From positions 59,225 through 123,224 of the forward strand of contig DDIU01000006.1 of NCBI GenBank assembly GCA_002338655.1: 64,000 nucleotides of DNA, given 5' to 3'. The position numbers and the translations under genes are program-made. The notes under the pieces were generated by a model. The model saw only the letters and a list, made by a program, of their open reading frames with translations. It had not been told where the DNA came from and ran no database searches. The DNA comes from Flammeovirgaceae bacterium UBA1842 (GTDB lineage Bacteria; Bacteroidota; Bacteroidia; Cytophagales; Cyclobacteriaceae). Positions 25,568 to 34,108 of the stretch are shown here, piece by piece. Numbering within the stretch: the first letter of the stretch is position 1; each line of letters starts with the position of its first letter.

Positions 25568-26014
25568 ATGTCAAAAAAATTTTTAAATGCAGCTGTTCTA
25601 TTTTTTCTGGCTTTAACATGCATTTGTTGCTCTACTTGTGAAGAGTGTCAAAATGATTTAACTACAAAATATATATTTGTAGACACGTTGCGTAATGAGA
25701 TCTTAAAAGATGCCTCTCTAGTAAATGTGGTTGATCTGACTGGGGTCACCTACCCAACGGAAAGGGTCGTAATAGAAGAAGACACCCTCTACTCCACAGA
25801 TTTAGCTGATTTATTTAATTCAGATCGAGCTGATACCGTGCTGATTACTTATAATAATCAACTAATAGATACTGTGGCTGTAAGTTTCAGCTTTAGTAGT
25901 GACAGCCGATGCTGCGCCAACACACAAAAAGTAGGTAAGCTCACCTTTTTCAATCGGCAAACGGCAAAAAGGATTAAACCTCTTTTTTCGGTTTATAATA
26001 TAATCATAGATTAA
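25568..26014 (+). CDS. Cysteine-rich secreted protein or lipoprotein, unknown function
   Basis: A 148-residue protein. The N-terminus MSKKFLNAAVLFFLALTCICC is a signal sequence. A lipobox-like run LTCICC, with several Cys in a row, makes SPII processing likely but the exact cysteine is unclear. The mature part has CEEC at about 24-27 and CC at about 116-117, and a beta-strand-rich body (YIFVDTLRNEIL, DTVLITYNNQL, AVSFSFSSD). No family recognised. It faces the convergent OmpA gene with only three bases between stops and has no visible partner. Confidence 0.65.
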   Translation: MSKKFLNAAVLFFLALTCICCSTCEECQNDLTTKYIFVDTLRNEILKDASLVNVVDLTGVTYPTERVVIEEDTLYSTDLADLFNSDRADTVLITYNNQLIDTVAVSFSFSSDSRCCANTQKVGKLTFFNRQTAKRIKPLFSVYNIIID

Positions 26015-26017
26015 CCT

Positions 26018-27796
26018 CTACTTTTTAAGTACAGTAAATTCAACCCGCCTATTAAACGCACGACCTTCATCGGTATCATTAGATTCTAAAGGTACTGTTT
26101 CGCCATAGCCATGGGCAACCAACCTGTACTCTTCAATGCCTTGCCCAATAAGATAATCGACTACTGCCTGTGCTCTTCCCTGTGATAGGTTTTGGTTGTA
26201 ATCGTCTGCCCCCTTGCTATCGGTATGGCCAGCAATCTCAATTTCCAATGAAGCATTGTCATTCAAAAAAGTGACCACCTTGTCAAGTTCCACATAAGAC
26301 TCTGACTTTAAAGTAGTTTTGTCAAAATCAAAAAAGATGTTTTTCAATCGCACTGTCGTTCCAATTTCGATGGGACTTAGGTAAATATCCTTCACATAAG
26401 ATAGTTGCTCTTCATCAAAAAAATCAATACTGTCCGTTTGGTTTAAGAATCCCTCAGCCGAAGCTGCTATTTGATATAACCCTCTTTTTATCAGTTCTGT
26501 AGAATAATAACCAACATCTGAGGATCTTTGTGAGAGGTTTATATCATTTGCTAAAGAAGAAATGGTCAAAGCAGCTGTAACTGGCTCATTGGTCTTTGCA
26601 TTATATACTATACCCGAAAGGACCACTTTTTTCTTGAAAGGCCTCAGGTAAATGTCTTTGATTATTGTAGTGTCATGAGTCACCTCCCCTAAAGTAAACT
26701 CTTCTTGACCAGGATGATAACCATCGGCTGCCACCCGAATCGTATAATGCCCCTTACCATCATTAATTAAGGTGTTATAGACACCTTCATTTTGTGTCAT
26801 AAGAGTATCAATTATTTTCCCATCAAAGCTTATAGACAAGGAAGCTATCACTCCTTGCCGTGACTTTTCGTCAAGTACAAGGCCTTTTAGTTTAATATTA
26901 ATGTCTTTTAACTGAAGCCAAAATATATCAAGATTACCGCCATCAATTGTATTTCCAGATTGTGTAGTGAAAACATTATCATGTGAATCGATAGACATAT
27001 AAGCATCAAACGCCCGGGTATTCAATGGACGACCAACATTTTCAGGGTCAGACCAGTTAAGCCAAGTATCATCTTGACGCACTACCTTGTAAATATCAGA
27101 TCCTCCAATACCCATGTCCTTCCTGTTACTTGAGTAATACATCGTTTTATCATCAGGAGCCATGAACGGAGCAAACTCATCCCTACTCGTATTTATATTA
27201 CTGCTCAGCTTAATTGGAGCGCTCCATTTCTTACCGTCTATATGTTTACTTACATATAAGTCGCTAAATGTGCCGTTTTCCTTTTCACTAAAATATAGGA
27301 TCATGAATTTCGCATCTGAAGAGACCGTTGCCCCATAAAATTTGCCCTTATTCATTTTTTTAAAATCCTCAATATCAATTTCCTCAGGGTTGCTCCAAGA
27401 ATCACCTTCTTTGTGTGTAAATGAAAAACCATCCCCATTTTTTGAGCTTCCACCTCTAATAAATAAAGTTTTATTGTCTGGCATTACTGTAAACACTTGA
27501 TTTGCTTTACGGTCATTCAATGGTTTGCCAAGATGTTCCGCTTTGCCCCACTTCCCATTTTCACCTAATGTTGAAAACCAAATATCTTGACTCCCCTCCT
27601 TGCCATATGTATTGTCAGGATGATTATGAACAAAAAAGTAAAGGGTTTTGCCATCAGCTGAAACTACTGGGGCACCCTCATGATAGGCGGTATTGACATC
27701 GCGGCCCAGATTTACCAATTCATATCTTCCACTATACTCCTGAGCATGGAGATTAACCACTATAGCTATAAGTGCAATGAGAAAAGTGTACTTCAT
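26018..27796 (-). CDS. OmpA-family protein with PD40 propeller
   Basis: A 592-residue protein with a signal peptide (VVNLHAQ). Residues about 30-290 form a PD40/WD40-like beta-propeller (SADGKTLYFFVHN, MPDNKTLFIRGG, APDDKTMYYSSNRKDMGIGGSDIYK). About 300-470 hold two CnaB/carboxypeptidase-regulatory folds. About 480-592 is an OmpA C-terminal domain with IFFDFDKTTLKSES, GHTDSKGADDYNQNLSQGRAQAV and FNRRVEFTVLKK. The Asp and Arg that clasp diaminopimelate in peptidoglycan are present. It probably tethers the outer membrane to the wall. This architecture is frequent beside the T9SS in Bacteroidota (PorE-like), but no other T9SS component is adjacent here. Confidence 0.93.
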   Translation of the reverse strand: MKYTFLIALIAIVVNLHAQEYSGRYELVNLGRDVNTAYHEGAPVVSADGKTLYFFVHNHPDNTYGKEGSQDIWFSTLGENGKWGKAEHLGKPLNDRKANQVFTVMPDNKTLFIRGGSSKNGDGFSFTHKEGDSWSNPEEIDIEDFKKMNKGKFYGATVSSDAKFMILYFSEKENGTFSDLYVSKHIDGKKWSAPIKLSSNINTSRDEFAPFMAPDDKTMYYSSNRKDMGIGGSDIYKVVRQDDTWLNWSDPENVGRPLNTRAFDAYMSIDSHDNVFTTQSGNTIDGGNLDIFWLQLKDINIKLKGLVLDEKSRQGVIASLSISFDGKIIDTLMTQNEGVYNTLINDGKGHYTIRVAADGYHPGQEEFTLGEVTHDTTIIKDIYLRPFKKKVVLSGIVYNAKTNEPVTAALTISSLANDINLSQRSSDVGYYSTELIKRGLYQIAASAEGFLNQTDSIDFFDEEQLSYVKDIYLSPIEIGTTVRLKNIFFDFDKTTLKSESYVELDKVVTFLNDNASLEIEIAGHTDSKGADDYNQNLSQGRAQAVVDYLIGQGIEEYRLVAHGYGETVPLESNDTDEGRAFNRRVEFTVLKK

Positions 27797-27951
27797 AAGT
27801 TTAGGTTTTGATTAGTAAAGATATAAAAATCCATTAGTTAAGTTCAAGTAGCACAATTACATATGGTTTTCATGATACCTTATTTCATTTAAATTCGCAT
27901 GTATCCTTTATTGCCGAGTTTCGTATCTTTACCCATACTCTGCTATTTTCT

Positions 27952-28710
27952 ATGAAATACATCCTTCTCGTTTTACTACTCCTCCCTGCCTTGCTTACCA
28001 AAGCTCAGGAAAAAGAAATAGAAATTGTTGGTCAGATAGTTGACCCTGAGTCATCAGAAGCTGTCTCTTACGTACACATTATTAACACTGCCATGAAGAA
28101 AGGGGTAGTTAGTAATACGGAGGGTCGTTTTTGGATAAAAATGCATAAAAAAGATACTTTACTTTTTTCCGCTATTGGCTTTGAAAAATATCTCTTTACA
28201 TTAAAAGAAGGCCTCAAGTCTGACAAATTAATTGTCACTATTGAATTAAGGCACTCTACTTTAGAACTTGAAACGGTGAAGGTCTTTGCTTTTAAAGATG
28301 AATATGCCCTGAAAAGAGCATTGATAGCTGCCGAAGTACCCATTGAAACCAACAAAAAGGAAATCCATTTACCGGGATTTTATTATGGGCCAAGAAAAGA
28401 ATTAAAGAATTCCGCTTTTAGCAGCCCACTTACTGCTTTGGGAAATCTATTTAGCAAAGAAGTCAAGGAGGATAAAAAGTTAAAGCAGTTTGAACAAGAA
28501 TATGATGTTCAAAATTTCATCAGATCTAAGTACAATGAATCAGTTGTTATTGAACTTACCAATCTACCAGAAGATAAAGTGGAAGACTTTATGAATTTCT
28601 GCAAGTTGGAAGATTCGTTCGTCAAAAGAGCCAGTGAATATGAATTAACCGTTGTCATCCAGCAATGTTTGGTGGACTTTGAGGCTTTGTTAGAGGTCAA
28701 AGACAACTAA
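27952..28710 (+). CDS. Carboxypeptidase-regulatory-like domain protein
   Basis: A 252-residue protein with a signal peptide (LLPALLTKAQ) and a CarboxypepD_reg-like beta-sandwich over about residues 20-105 (EIVGQIVDPESSEAVSYVHI, VSNTEGRFWIKM, LLFSAIGFEKYLF, LETVKVFAF). The remaining part is helical and charged (FIRSKYNESVVIEL, VEDFMNFCKLEDSF). This is the short single-domain form often found free in Bacteroidota, without the TonB plug or barrel. Function unknown. It is divergent from the OmpA gene and convergent with a small lipoprotein gene. Confidence 0.8.
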   Translation: MKYILLVLLLLPALLTKAQEKEIEIVGQIVDPESSEAVSYVHIINTAMKKGVVSNTEGRFWIKMHKKDTLLFSAIGFEKYLFTLKEGLKSDKLIVTIELRHSTLELETVKVFAFKDEYALKRALIAAEVPIETNKKEIHLPGFYYGPRKELKNSAFSSPLTALGNLFSKEVKEDKKLKQFEQEYDVQNFIRSKYNESVVIELTNLPEDKVEDFMNFCKLEDSFVKRASEYELTVVIQQCLVDFEALLEVKDN

Positions 28711-28732
28711 AAAGTCTGAGAAAGGCCAAATA

Positions 28733-28757
28733 AAAAGGGTGACCATTCGGATCACCC
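28733..28757 (-). terminator. Terminator for the small lipoprotein gene (minus strand)
   Basis: GGGTGA at 28738-28743 pairs with TCACCC at 28751-28756. On the minus strand the stem is followed by a run of T (AAAAA at 28733-28737 on the plus strand), so it stops transcription coming leftwards from the gene at 28784. It may also slow transcription from the convergent gene. Confidence 0.65.
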
Positions 28758-28783
28758 CACTATCAACAAATAATAGATGAATA

Positions 28784-29050
28784 TTAATTGCAGCTCAGAT
28801 TCTTTAATGAAGCTTCAAATGAAGCCTTAGACGCCTCATCAACAGCACAGCCTGCATTTAGATAATTTTGTAAAGCTGTTTTGTAGGCGTTACAATTTGC
28901 AGTCGATTGATCTGTCAAATAAGCAGAAGCTGCATCTGATACCGCATTTGTTTGTGCTAAACAATCAACTGCTCCGCCATCATCATCACTACCACAAGCA
29001 GTGAAACCTAGTGCCAGAACAACTCCAGCTAAGTAAATCATTTTCTTCAT
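28784..29050 (-). CDS. Small surface lipoprotein, unknown function
   Basis: An 88-residue lipoprotein with lipobox FTAC (cysteine 19) directly followed by GSDDDGG. An acidic stretch at +2 to +6 resembles the surface-export signal of Bacteroidota lipoproteins, so cell-surface exposure is predicted. The mature part is short and helical with four Cys (CLAQ, CNAY, GCAV, LSCN) that could form two disulfides, and is rich in Ala and Ser. I recognise no family. A tandem 18-base repeat lies in its leader and a terminator follows. Confidence 0.75.
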   Translation of the reverse strand: MKKMIYLAGVVLALGFTACGSDDDGGAVDCLAQTNAVSDAASAYLTDQSTANCNAYKTALQNYLNAGCAVDEASKASFEASLKNLSCN

Positions 29051-29060
29051 AATATTGGTT

Positions 29061-29097
29061 TAAAGGTTTTAATTGATCTTAAAGGTTTTAATTGATC
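29061..29097. repeat. Tandem 18-bp repeat upstream of the small lipoprotein gene
   Basis: TAAAGGTTTTAATTGATC occurs at 29061-29078 and again at 29080-29097, separated by one T. It lies 10-47 bases upstream of the lipoprotein start, in what should be its promoter or leader. A local duplication or a paired protein-binding site are both possible. Confidence 0.6.
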
Positions 29098-29282
29098 GCG
29101 AAAATAGACATTCATGGTTATAATGCTAATTATTTGATTAATAATTTTTATAATTATATTATGTATTGTTATAATACTTTATAATTATGATCTGGCGGAA
29201 ATCATCTAAAGTGCTGTTTTTCAATATTTTACAAACTAGAAAAACGACTTATTACTAATTGGGTAAATAATAAAGGAAAACT

Positions 29283-32102
29283 TTAATTATCCAGCATAAC
29301 AAATGCTCCCCAATAATAAGGCTGAGGATATTTTGCTTTTAACGAAAGCTCCGCTTGACGAAAAGCCTTTTGCCTGTCTCCCGTTTTTAGCCAGTTGCTA
29401 TAAAATTTAGTCATCAGTTCCTGCGTAGCTTCATCACTTACTTTCCATAAGCTCATCAGCAGTGATTGGGCACCAGCTCCCATAAAAGCACGTTGTAAAC
29501 CATAAACACCTTCCCCTGCTTTCACGTCACCAACGGCTGTCTCACAGGCACTCAAAACCACTAATTTAGTCTTGTCTAGACTTAAGTTGATTGCCTCATA
29601 AGCTGTGAGTATTCCATTATCTGAACTATTAAGTGATGCGGTGTGCTGCTGATCTATAGCCACTCCGGCATTGGCCAATAACAATCCCGACCGAAGGAGC
29701 GGATTGTTTTTGGCACTTTCTGCATTCACACCAAACACTTTGTCTGATGAACCCTGAACATCCTCAAGAAAGTAGCCATGTGTGGCAATATGTAAAATAG
29801 CTGGGTTGTTCACCTTTTTAAGGTTCTCCTCCGTAGCCTGGGTGGTAGTAAATTGCGACACTTTATAACCATAGGCATTCAACATTTTTGACACGCTGGC
29901 CAATTCATTTTTTGTGCCTGGCAATGCATCTATACCCGTTCCCCCAAAGGTTGGGTTACCTACCAAATAAGCTGTTTTTAAAGATGTAGACGTATTTTTT
30001 TGCCCAATAAATTTCGAATTTCCTACGTTTATTATCTCATAATCATCGATTACAAAACGACCATTATTATCAAGTGTATTTACATTGATTTGATTGTAAA
30101 TACCGTCTGAGGATAGATATATGACTTTCTTTCCTTCCAAGTTAGAAGCAATTTTTGCCCAGTATTGCTCATAGGAATATTCATCTTTTATTTTCTGATG
30201 AATGGCATTGTTATAATATTTAAAATACCTGCCTTCCAGTTGCTCTCCATTTTTTATCAAAGCTAGCTTCGGTGCTGATAACCCTTTGGTTAATACCAAA
30301 CAGGCATAATTAATCTCATTACTGAAAGACTGATCATATGTGCGGAACCTGATAATTTCTACAACGGCCTGAGTACTTGAAATCTTGGGCAAAATATCCT
30401 TATAGCTACTTTGTTTTAACTTATAGCTAGCTGTAAACAAATCGGATCTTTGAGATAGGCTCTTTTCGGTTTGATTGCTGGCTTGTTCTAACGAATCCCG
30501 ATTGATTTTTTGTTCAACAAGTTCATCCTTTGAATAGGCGTAATATTTAGCCAATGTTTCTTTCTGATCCAGCCACACCCGGTATTCTGCTACCAGTTGC
30601 TGATCATTGCTACTCAATATTTTCTGTTTGATTTTATTGGTCGAACTTAGTAACAAGCCTTTGGTGGCAATGTAATAATCATAGGCTTCACCAAGTAATT
30701 CAGGATCGACAGCTTCCGAATTGAAAACGAATGAATAATATCGCTCAAAGCGTGGGCGCAATGTTTCCCAATATTTCGTTTTTTCCGATTCGCTCATGGG
30801 CGGAAAATAACTATTGATAAAAGTGAGGGTTTGTTCAAGGGCACTTTGATAAAGTGTTTTCGCCTCCACCAGATCACCCATCTTCCAATACAAAATAGCT
30901 AGGTCTTCCTTACTTTGCACAAAATTGGGATGGTCTGTCCCCAATACCCTTTCATTAATCTCTTTAGCTTCTTCCAGTAATGGTTTAGCCTCCGCAAGCC
31001 TATTGGAAAACCGATAAAAATTACCCAAATCACTGATGGCCGATGCATACAATCGGTGCTCCTTGGTAAATTTTTTCTCATATATATCACGTGCTTTGAT
31101 AAGTAGATCTTCCACCTTATCATAAGTACCCATTTGCATATATAATGACGCAAGGTTGTTCAACATATGGGCATAGTCAGGACTGCTTTTACCGAATCTC
31201 CTTTCTTTAAGTTTAATGAGTGCATTGAATTCCGTTTCAGCTTCTGTATATTTTCCCATCGACTGGTATATCATTGCCCGGTTAGTCAGGAATTTTTGAT
31301 GATTACCTGATTTCTCGCTTTGCAACTCGCTTGAAATAGCAATGGCTTTATTTAAGAGGTCTAAGGCCTGTTCATAACGTCCAACAGCTTCATAAACCAT
31401 GGCTTTATTATTAAGCGCTATGGCCGATGGCATGCTGTTTTCGCCCGTGGCTATCTGAAGCACGTCTACTGCCTCTTGGGCATTTTTTTCAGCTTCATTG
31501 TACTTTCCCGTTTCTTTTTGCAGCACAGCCAAGTTATTAAGGGAAGACCCATAGCCCAGACTGCGCTCACCCAAATTTTCTTTTCTTTTATCGAGTGCCT
31601 GAAGGGTGAATTCCTCCGCTTTCACGTAACGTCCCATGGTGCTATAGAGCAACCCAAGATTGGAAATCGTTTTATAGTAATTAATATTTTCAGATTGATT
31701 CGACTCATAAAGGGCCTTGGCACCAGTAAGTAGCTCTTCTGCCCGTTTATAATATCCTTTGGCATATGCCAACTCACCAGCATCAAGCATGCTCCTTGCC
31801 CTTTCATCATCAGTGGCATCAGCTTGACTTTCAATATTGGTTATGAATTTCAAGGCTTTATCTTTTCCCGACTCTGTATCCAAAACATCTGCATTGTCAT
31901 TGACCGATATGGCAAAATTGAAATTAGTAGAATCAAGTTCAGCACGTGCTTCTGATAGTTTGTCAGTAGTGGCTTCTTTTAACTTTTTAAGGTTTTCTTC
32001 CGAAGCGAGGCTTTTGGCCTTTTCTTTTAATAATTTCCCGAACTGCGCCTGACTAAAATTATAGGAAAGACATAATATGAATAATGAAATAACTAGTCTC
32101 AT
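29283..32102 (-). CDS. TPR-CHAT protease-like protein
   Basis: About 939 residues from the ATG at 32102, which starts at a signal peptide (MRLVISLFILCLSYNFSQAQ); the frame from 32165 adds 21 unlikely residues. Residues about 90-430 are tandem TPRs with the NNLAxLYxxMGxYxxAE pattern of kinesin-light-chain/NB-ARC-linked TPRs. A helical linker leads to a C-terminal CHAT domain (about 580-939) with the caspase-like dyad His775 (ATHGYF) and Cys853 (LSACETAVGD), and the usual GEGVYGLQRAFMGAGA. Both catalytic residues are present, so proteolytic activity is plausible. With a signal peptide it would act outside the cytoplasm, unlike Craspase. No adjacent effector or CRISPR locus is present. Confidence 0.9.
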   Translation of the reverse strand: MRLVISLFILCLSYNFSQAQFGKLLKEKAKSLASEENLKKLKEATTDKLSEARAELDSTNFNFAISVNDNADVLDTESGKDKALKFITNIESQADATDDERARSMLDAGELAYAKGYYKRAEELLTGAKALYESNQSENINYYKTISNLGLLYSTMGRYVKAEEFTLQALDKRKENLGERSLGYGSSLNNLAVLQKETGKYNEAEKNAQEAVDVLQIATGENSMPSAIALNNKAMVYEAVGRYEQALDLLNKAIAISSELQSEKSGNHQKFLTNRAMIYQSMGKYTEAETEFNALIKLKERRFGKSSPDYAHMLNNLASLYMQMGTYDKVEDLLIKARDIYEKKFTKEHRLYASAISDLGNFYRFSNRLAEAKPLLEEAKEINERVLGTDHPNFVQSKEDLAILYWKMGDLVEAKTLYQSALEQTLTFINSYFPPMSESEKTKYWETLRPRFERYYSFVFNSEAVDPELLGEAYDYYIATKGLLLSSTNKIKQKILSSNDQQLVAEYRVWLDQKETLAKYYAYSKDELVEQKINRDSLEQASNQTEKSLSQRSDLFTASYKLKQSSYKDILPKISSTQAVVEIIRFRTYDQSFSNEINYACLVLTKGLSAPKLALIKNGEQLEGRYFKYYNNAIHQKIKDEYSYEQYWAKIASNLEGKKVIYLSSDGIYNQINVNTLDNNGRFVIDDYEIINVGNSKFIGQKNTSTSLKTAYLVGNPTFGGTGIDALPGTKNELASVSKMLNAYGYKVSQFTTTQATEENLKKVNNPAILHIATHGYFLEDVQGSSDKVFGVNAESAKNNPLLRSGLLLANAGVAIDQQHTASLNSSDNGILTAYEAINLSLDKTKLVVLSACETAVGDVKAGEGVYGLQRAFMGAGAQSLLMSLWKVSDEATQELMTKFYSNWLKTGDRQKAFRQAELSLKAKYPQPYYWGAFVMLDN

Positions 32103-32202
32103 AGAAAATTGATTTTCAAAAACAATATATGAAATAGAATAGTACTTAAAAACTACTTTGAGCAATCATATTTAAGCATCATTTTGTAATTTGGTCGATT
32201 CT

Positions 32203-32943
32203 ATGAAGTTGATACAAAAGATTATATCAAAAATTTATCTTATCTGGGTGATAACCGTGTTTTCGGTGTTCATGGTCATCCTATTGCCACTTATTATTCT
32301 GCCATTGTTGATCAGTAGTAGAATTGGTATGCTTACTTTTTATGGGCTTAAAATCTGGTCTTGGATATTTAGTCAGCTCAATTTTATCTATTACAAAATT
32401 GAAGGCAGGGAAAAAATCAGAAAAGGACAATCCTATATTTATACCTGCAATCATACCTCCTTTTTGGATGCACCGGGAATTGCATTAGGTATCCCTACCC
32501 AGTTCAGGCCACTTGCTAAAAAGGAACTAAAGAAAATTCCCGTTTTTGGTCTTATCATAAGGGTAGTTACAGTAGTAGTTGACCGCTCCAGTACTGAGAG
32601 CAGACAAGCCAGCCTTAAGAAATTAAAAGAAATTTTAGATGGGCAGATTTCAATTCTGATCTTTCCTGAAGGAACCCAGAACCGTACAAATAAGCCACTT
32701 CAACCTTTTTTCAGTGGTGCTTTCCGCACAGCCATTGAGACAAAAACACCGATCCTCCCAATGGTGATAATCAATGCTGGTAAACTAATGCCCCCTGGGA
32801 CATTTGACCTACGGCCAGGGCGCATTAAAGTAGTGTTTGGTGACGAAATAGACTGTTCAAATTATTCCATGCAAGAGGTCAATGAGCTCAAAGACAGGGT
32901 CTTTGGCGTAATGGAGGAGTTGCTGGAAAAGAATAAAATTTGA
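32203..32943 (+). CDS. plsC: 1-acyl-sn-glycerol-3-phosphate acyltransferase
   Basis: About 246 residues from the ATG at 32203; an in-frame TTG at 32191 is less likely. A membrane segment near residues 12-33 is followed by the acyltransferase motifs: HTSFLD (HX4D, motif I), a basic patch near AKKELKKIPVFG, DRSSTESRQ, and FPEGTQNR (motif III). PMVIINAG is motif IV. It adds the second acyl chain to lysophosphatidic acid at the inner membrane. It stands alone, divergent from the TPR-CHAT gene and convergent with a PH-like membrane protein. Confidence 0.9.
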   Translation: MKLIQKIISKIYLIWVITVFSVFMVILLPLIILPLLISSRIGMLTFYGLKIWSWIFSQLNFIYYKIEGREKIRKGQSYIYTCNHTSFLDAPGIALGIPTQFRPLAKKELKKIPVFGLIIRVVTVVVDRSSTESRQASLKKLKEILDGQISILIFPEGTQNRTNKPLQPFFSGAFRTAIETKTPILPMVIINAGKLMPPGTFDLRPGRIKVVFGDEIDCSNYSMQEVNELKDRVFGVMEELLEKNKI

Positions 32944-32946
32944 TTT

Positions 32947-33429
32947 TCATATTGTATTGTCCATAACCTCCAATTGAAAGAACTCCTTAAGTACTCCCAG
33001 TTTTTCGATCAGCTTTGATTTATTTTTACTACTGCAAATAAAAAGCTTTGTTCCGTCTCCGAACTTTAGATAAGCATTATATTCTTCATATTGGGCTATC
33101 GCTTTATTATTTGCCCTACTATAAATCGTTTGACTCATATTACTGGCATTGATATAGATTTTCTCTACAGATTCATAGGATGATTCCGTTCCAATTTGAA
33201 TCCCCAAGAATGAATTATAGTCTTTGTAAACCCGTTTAGATGCGTTAAATAATATTCCTCTGTAGGCCGTTAAAATTAATATGCCAATCAAAATTAAAAT
33301 AGGCGCTAGTAAGAGGTTTGTCAAACTAATCACTACTCCGGCTAGCATTGAAAGAATACCTACAAACTGAAATTGCCAAGGGAATAGTTTTTCCGATTTG
33401 AAATTGAGCTTACTGTTATTCATTCCCAT
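32947..33429 (-). CDS. Membrane protein with PH-like cytoplasmic domain
   Basis: A 160-residue protein: a short polar N-terminus, two adjacent hydrophobic segments (about 19-36 and 40-56; FQFVGILSMLAGVVISL, LLAPILILIGILILTAY) and a soluble C-terminal region of about 100 residues. That region alternates beta-strands (GILFNASKRVYKDY, AYLKFGDGTKLFIC) and ends with a helix (KSKLIEKLGVLKEFFQ). This two-helix plus small beta domain layout resembles bacterial PH-domain (YdbS/DUF304-like) proteins. No functional claim can be made. It is transcribed away from the sigma/anti-sigma cluster. Confidence 0.6.
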   Translation of the reverse strand: MGMNNSKLNFKSEKLFPWQFQFVGILSMLAGVVISLTNLLLAPILILIGILILTAYRGILFNASKRVYKDYNSFLGIQIGTESSYESVEKIYINASNMSQTIYSRANNKAIAQYEEYNAYLKFGDGTKLFICSSKNKSKLIEKLGVLKEFFQLEVMDNTI

Positions 33430-33562
33430 TTTAGATCAATTTACAACATCGAAGTTGAAATAAATATTTGTAAATTATAAACCTAAAAAAAATAATTTCT
33501 AATGAAGTGTAACTATATGAGGATTTCTAAGTTTCCACTTCAAACCCTGTAAAAGCAAACTA

Positions 33563-34108
33563 TTGGAGAGTATCAGTGACAATGCCTTGATGTTAAAAGT
33601 GAAGGTTGGCCATTTGGATCATTTAGGACTATTGTATGAAAGGTACAAGCCGCCATTATTTGGCTATTTCTATCACATTAAAAATGATAAAATGCTAGCT
33701 GAGGATCTTGTGCAGACGGTATTTATCAGGGTATTGAAATACAAGCACAGCTTTAAAGATGAGGGTCAATTTAAAACTTGGGTTTTTCAAATTGCCCGAA
33801 ATGTAAATGCCGATCATTATCGGAAAAACAAAAATAAGGCTGAGGAATTGAATGAACAACATCATCAACTAAGTGATCAAGGACATTTGGTTGAAGAAAA
33901 GGAAGCACAACTTGCTACAATGGAACAGGCACTTAGCCTATTGGATGAAGATAAAAGGGAATTACTCGTGTTGAGCAAATTGAAAAACATGAAGTACAAA
34001 GAAATAGGAACGCTATATGATTGTGCAGAAAACACAATAAAAATAAAAGTATTCAGGGCTATGAAGGCATTGCGAAAACAATTTGAACAACTGGAAATGA
34101 CAGAATAA
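33563..34108 (+). CDS. ECF RNA polymerase sigma factor
   Basis: A 181-residue sigma factor starting at TTG (33563). The next ATG (33590) would cut into the region-2 start (SDNALMLKVKVGHLDHLG), and no upstream ATG is in frame. Region 2: LYERYKPPLFGYFYH, AEDLVQTVFIRVLKYKHSF and FKTWVFQIARNVNADHYR. Region 4: LLDEDKRELLVLSKLKNM and YKEIGTLYDCAENTIKIKVFRAMKAL. It overlaps the next gene by one base (TAATG). The gene set sigma, HEAT anti-sigma and two DUF4097 proteins is a recurrent Bacteroidota unit, probably an envelope-stress regulon with autoregulation. Confidence 0.93.
   Translation: MESISDNALMLKVKVGHLDHLGLLYERYKPPLFGYFYHIKNDKMLAEDLVQTVFIRVLKYKHSFKDEGQFKTWVFQIARNVNADHYRKNKNKAEELNEQHHQLSDQGHLVEEKEAQLATMEQALSLLDEDKRELLVLSKLKNMKYKEIGTLYDCAENTIKIKVFRAMKALRKQFEQLEMTE

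Noticed and set aside
29283..32102. Craspase-like CRISPR-associated CHAT protease
   Set aside because: It has a signal peptide and no gRAMP or other cas gene nearby; generic TPR-CHAT protein is the safer call.
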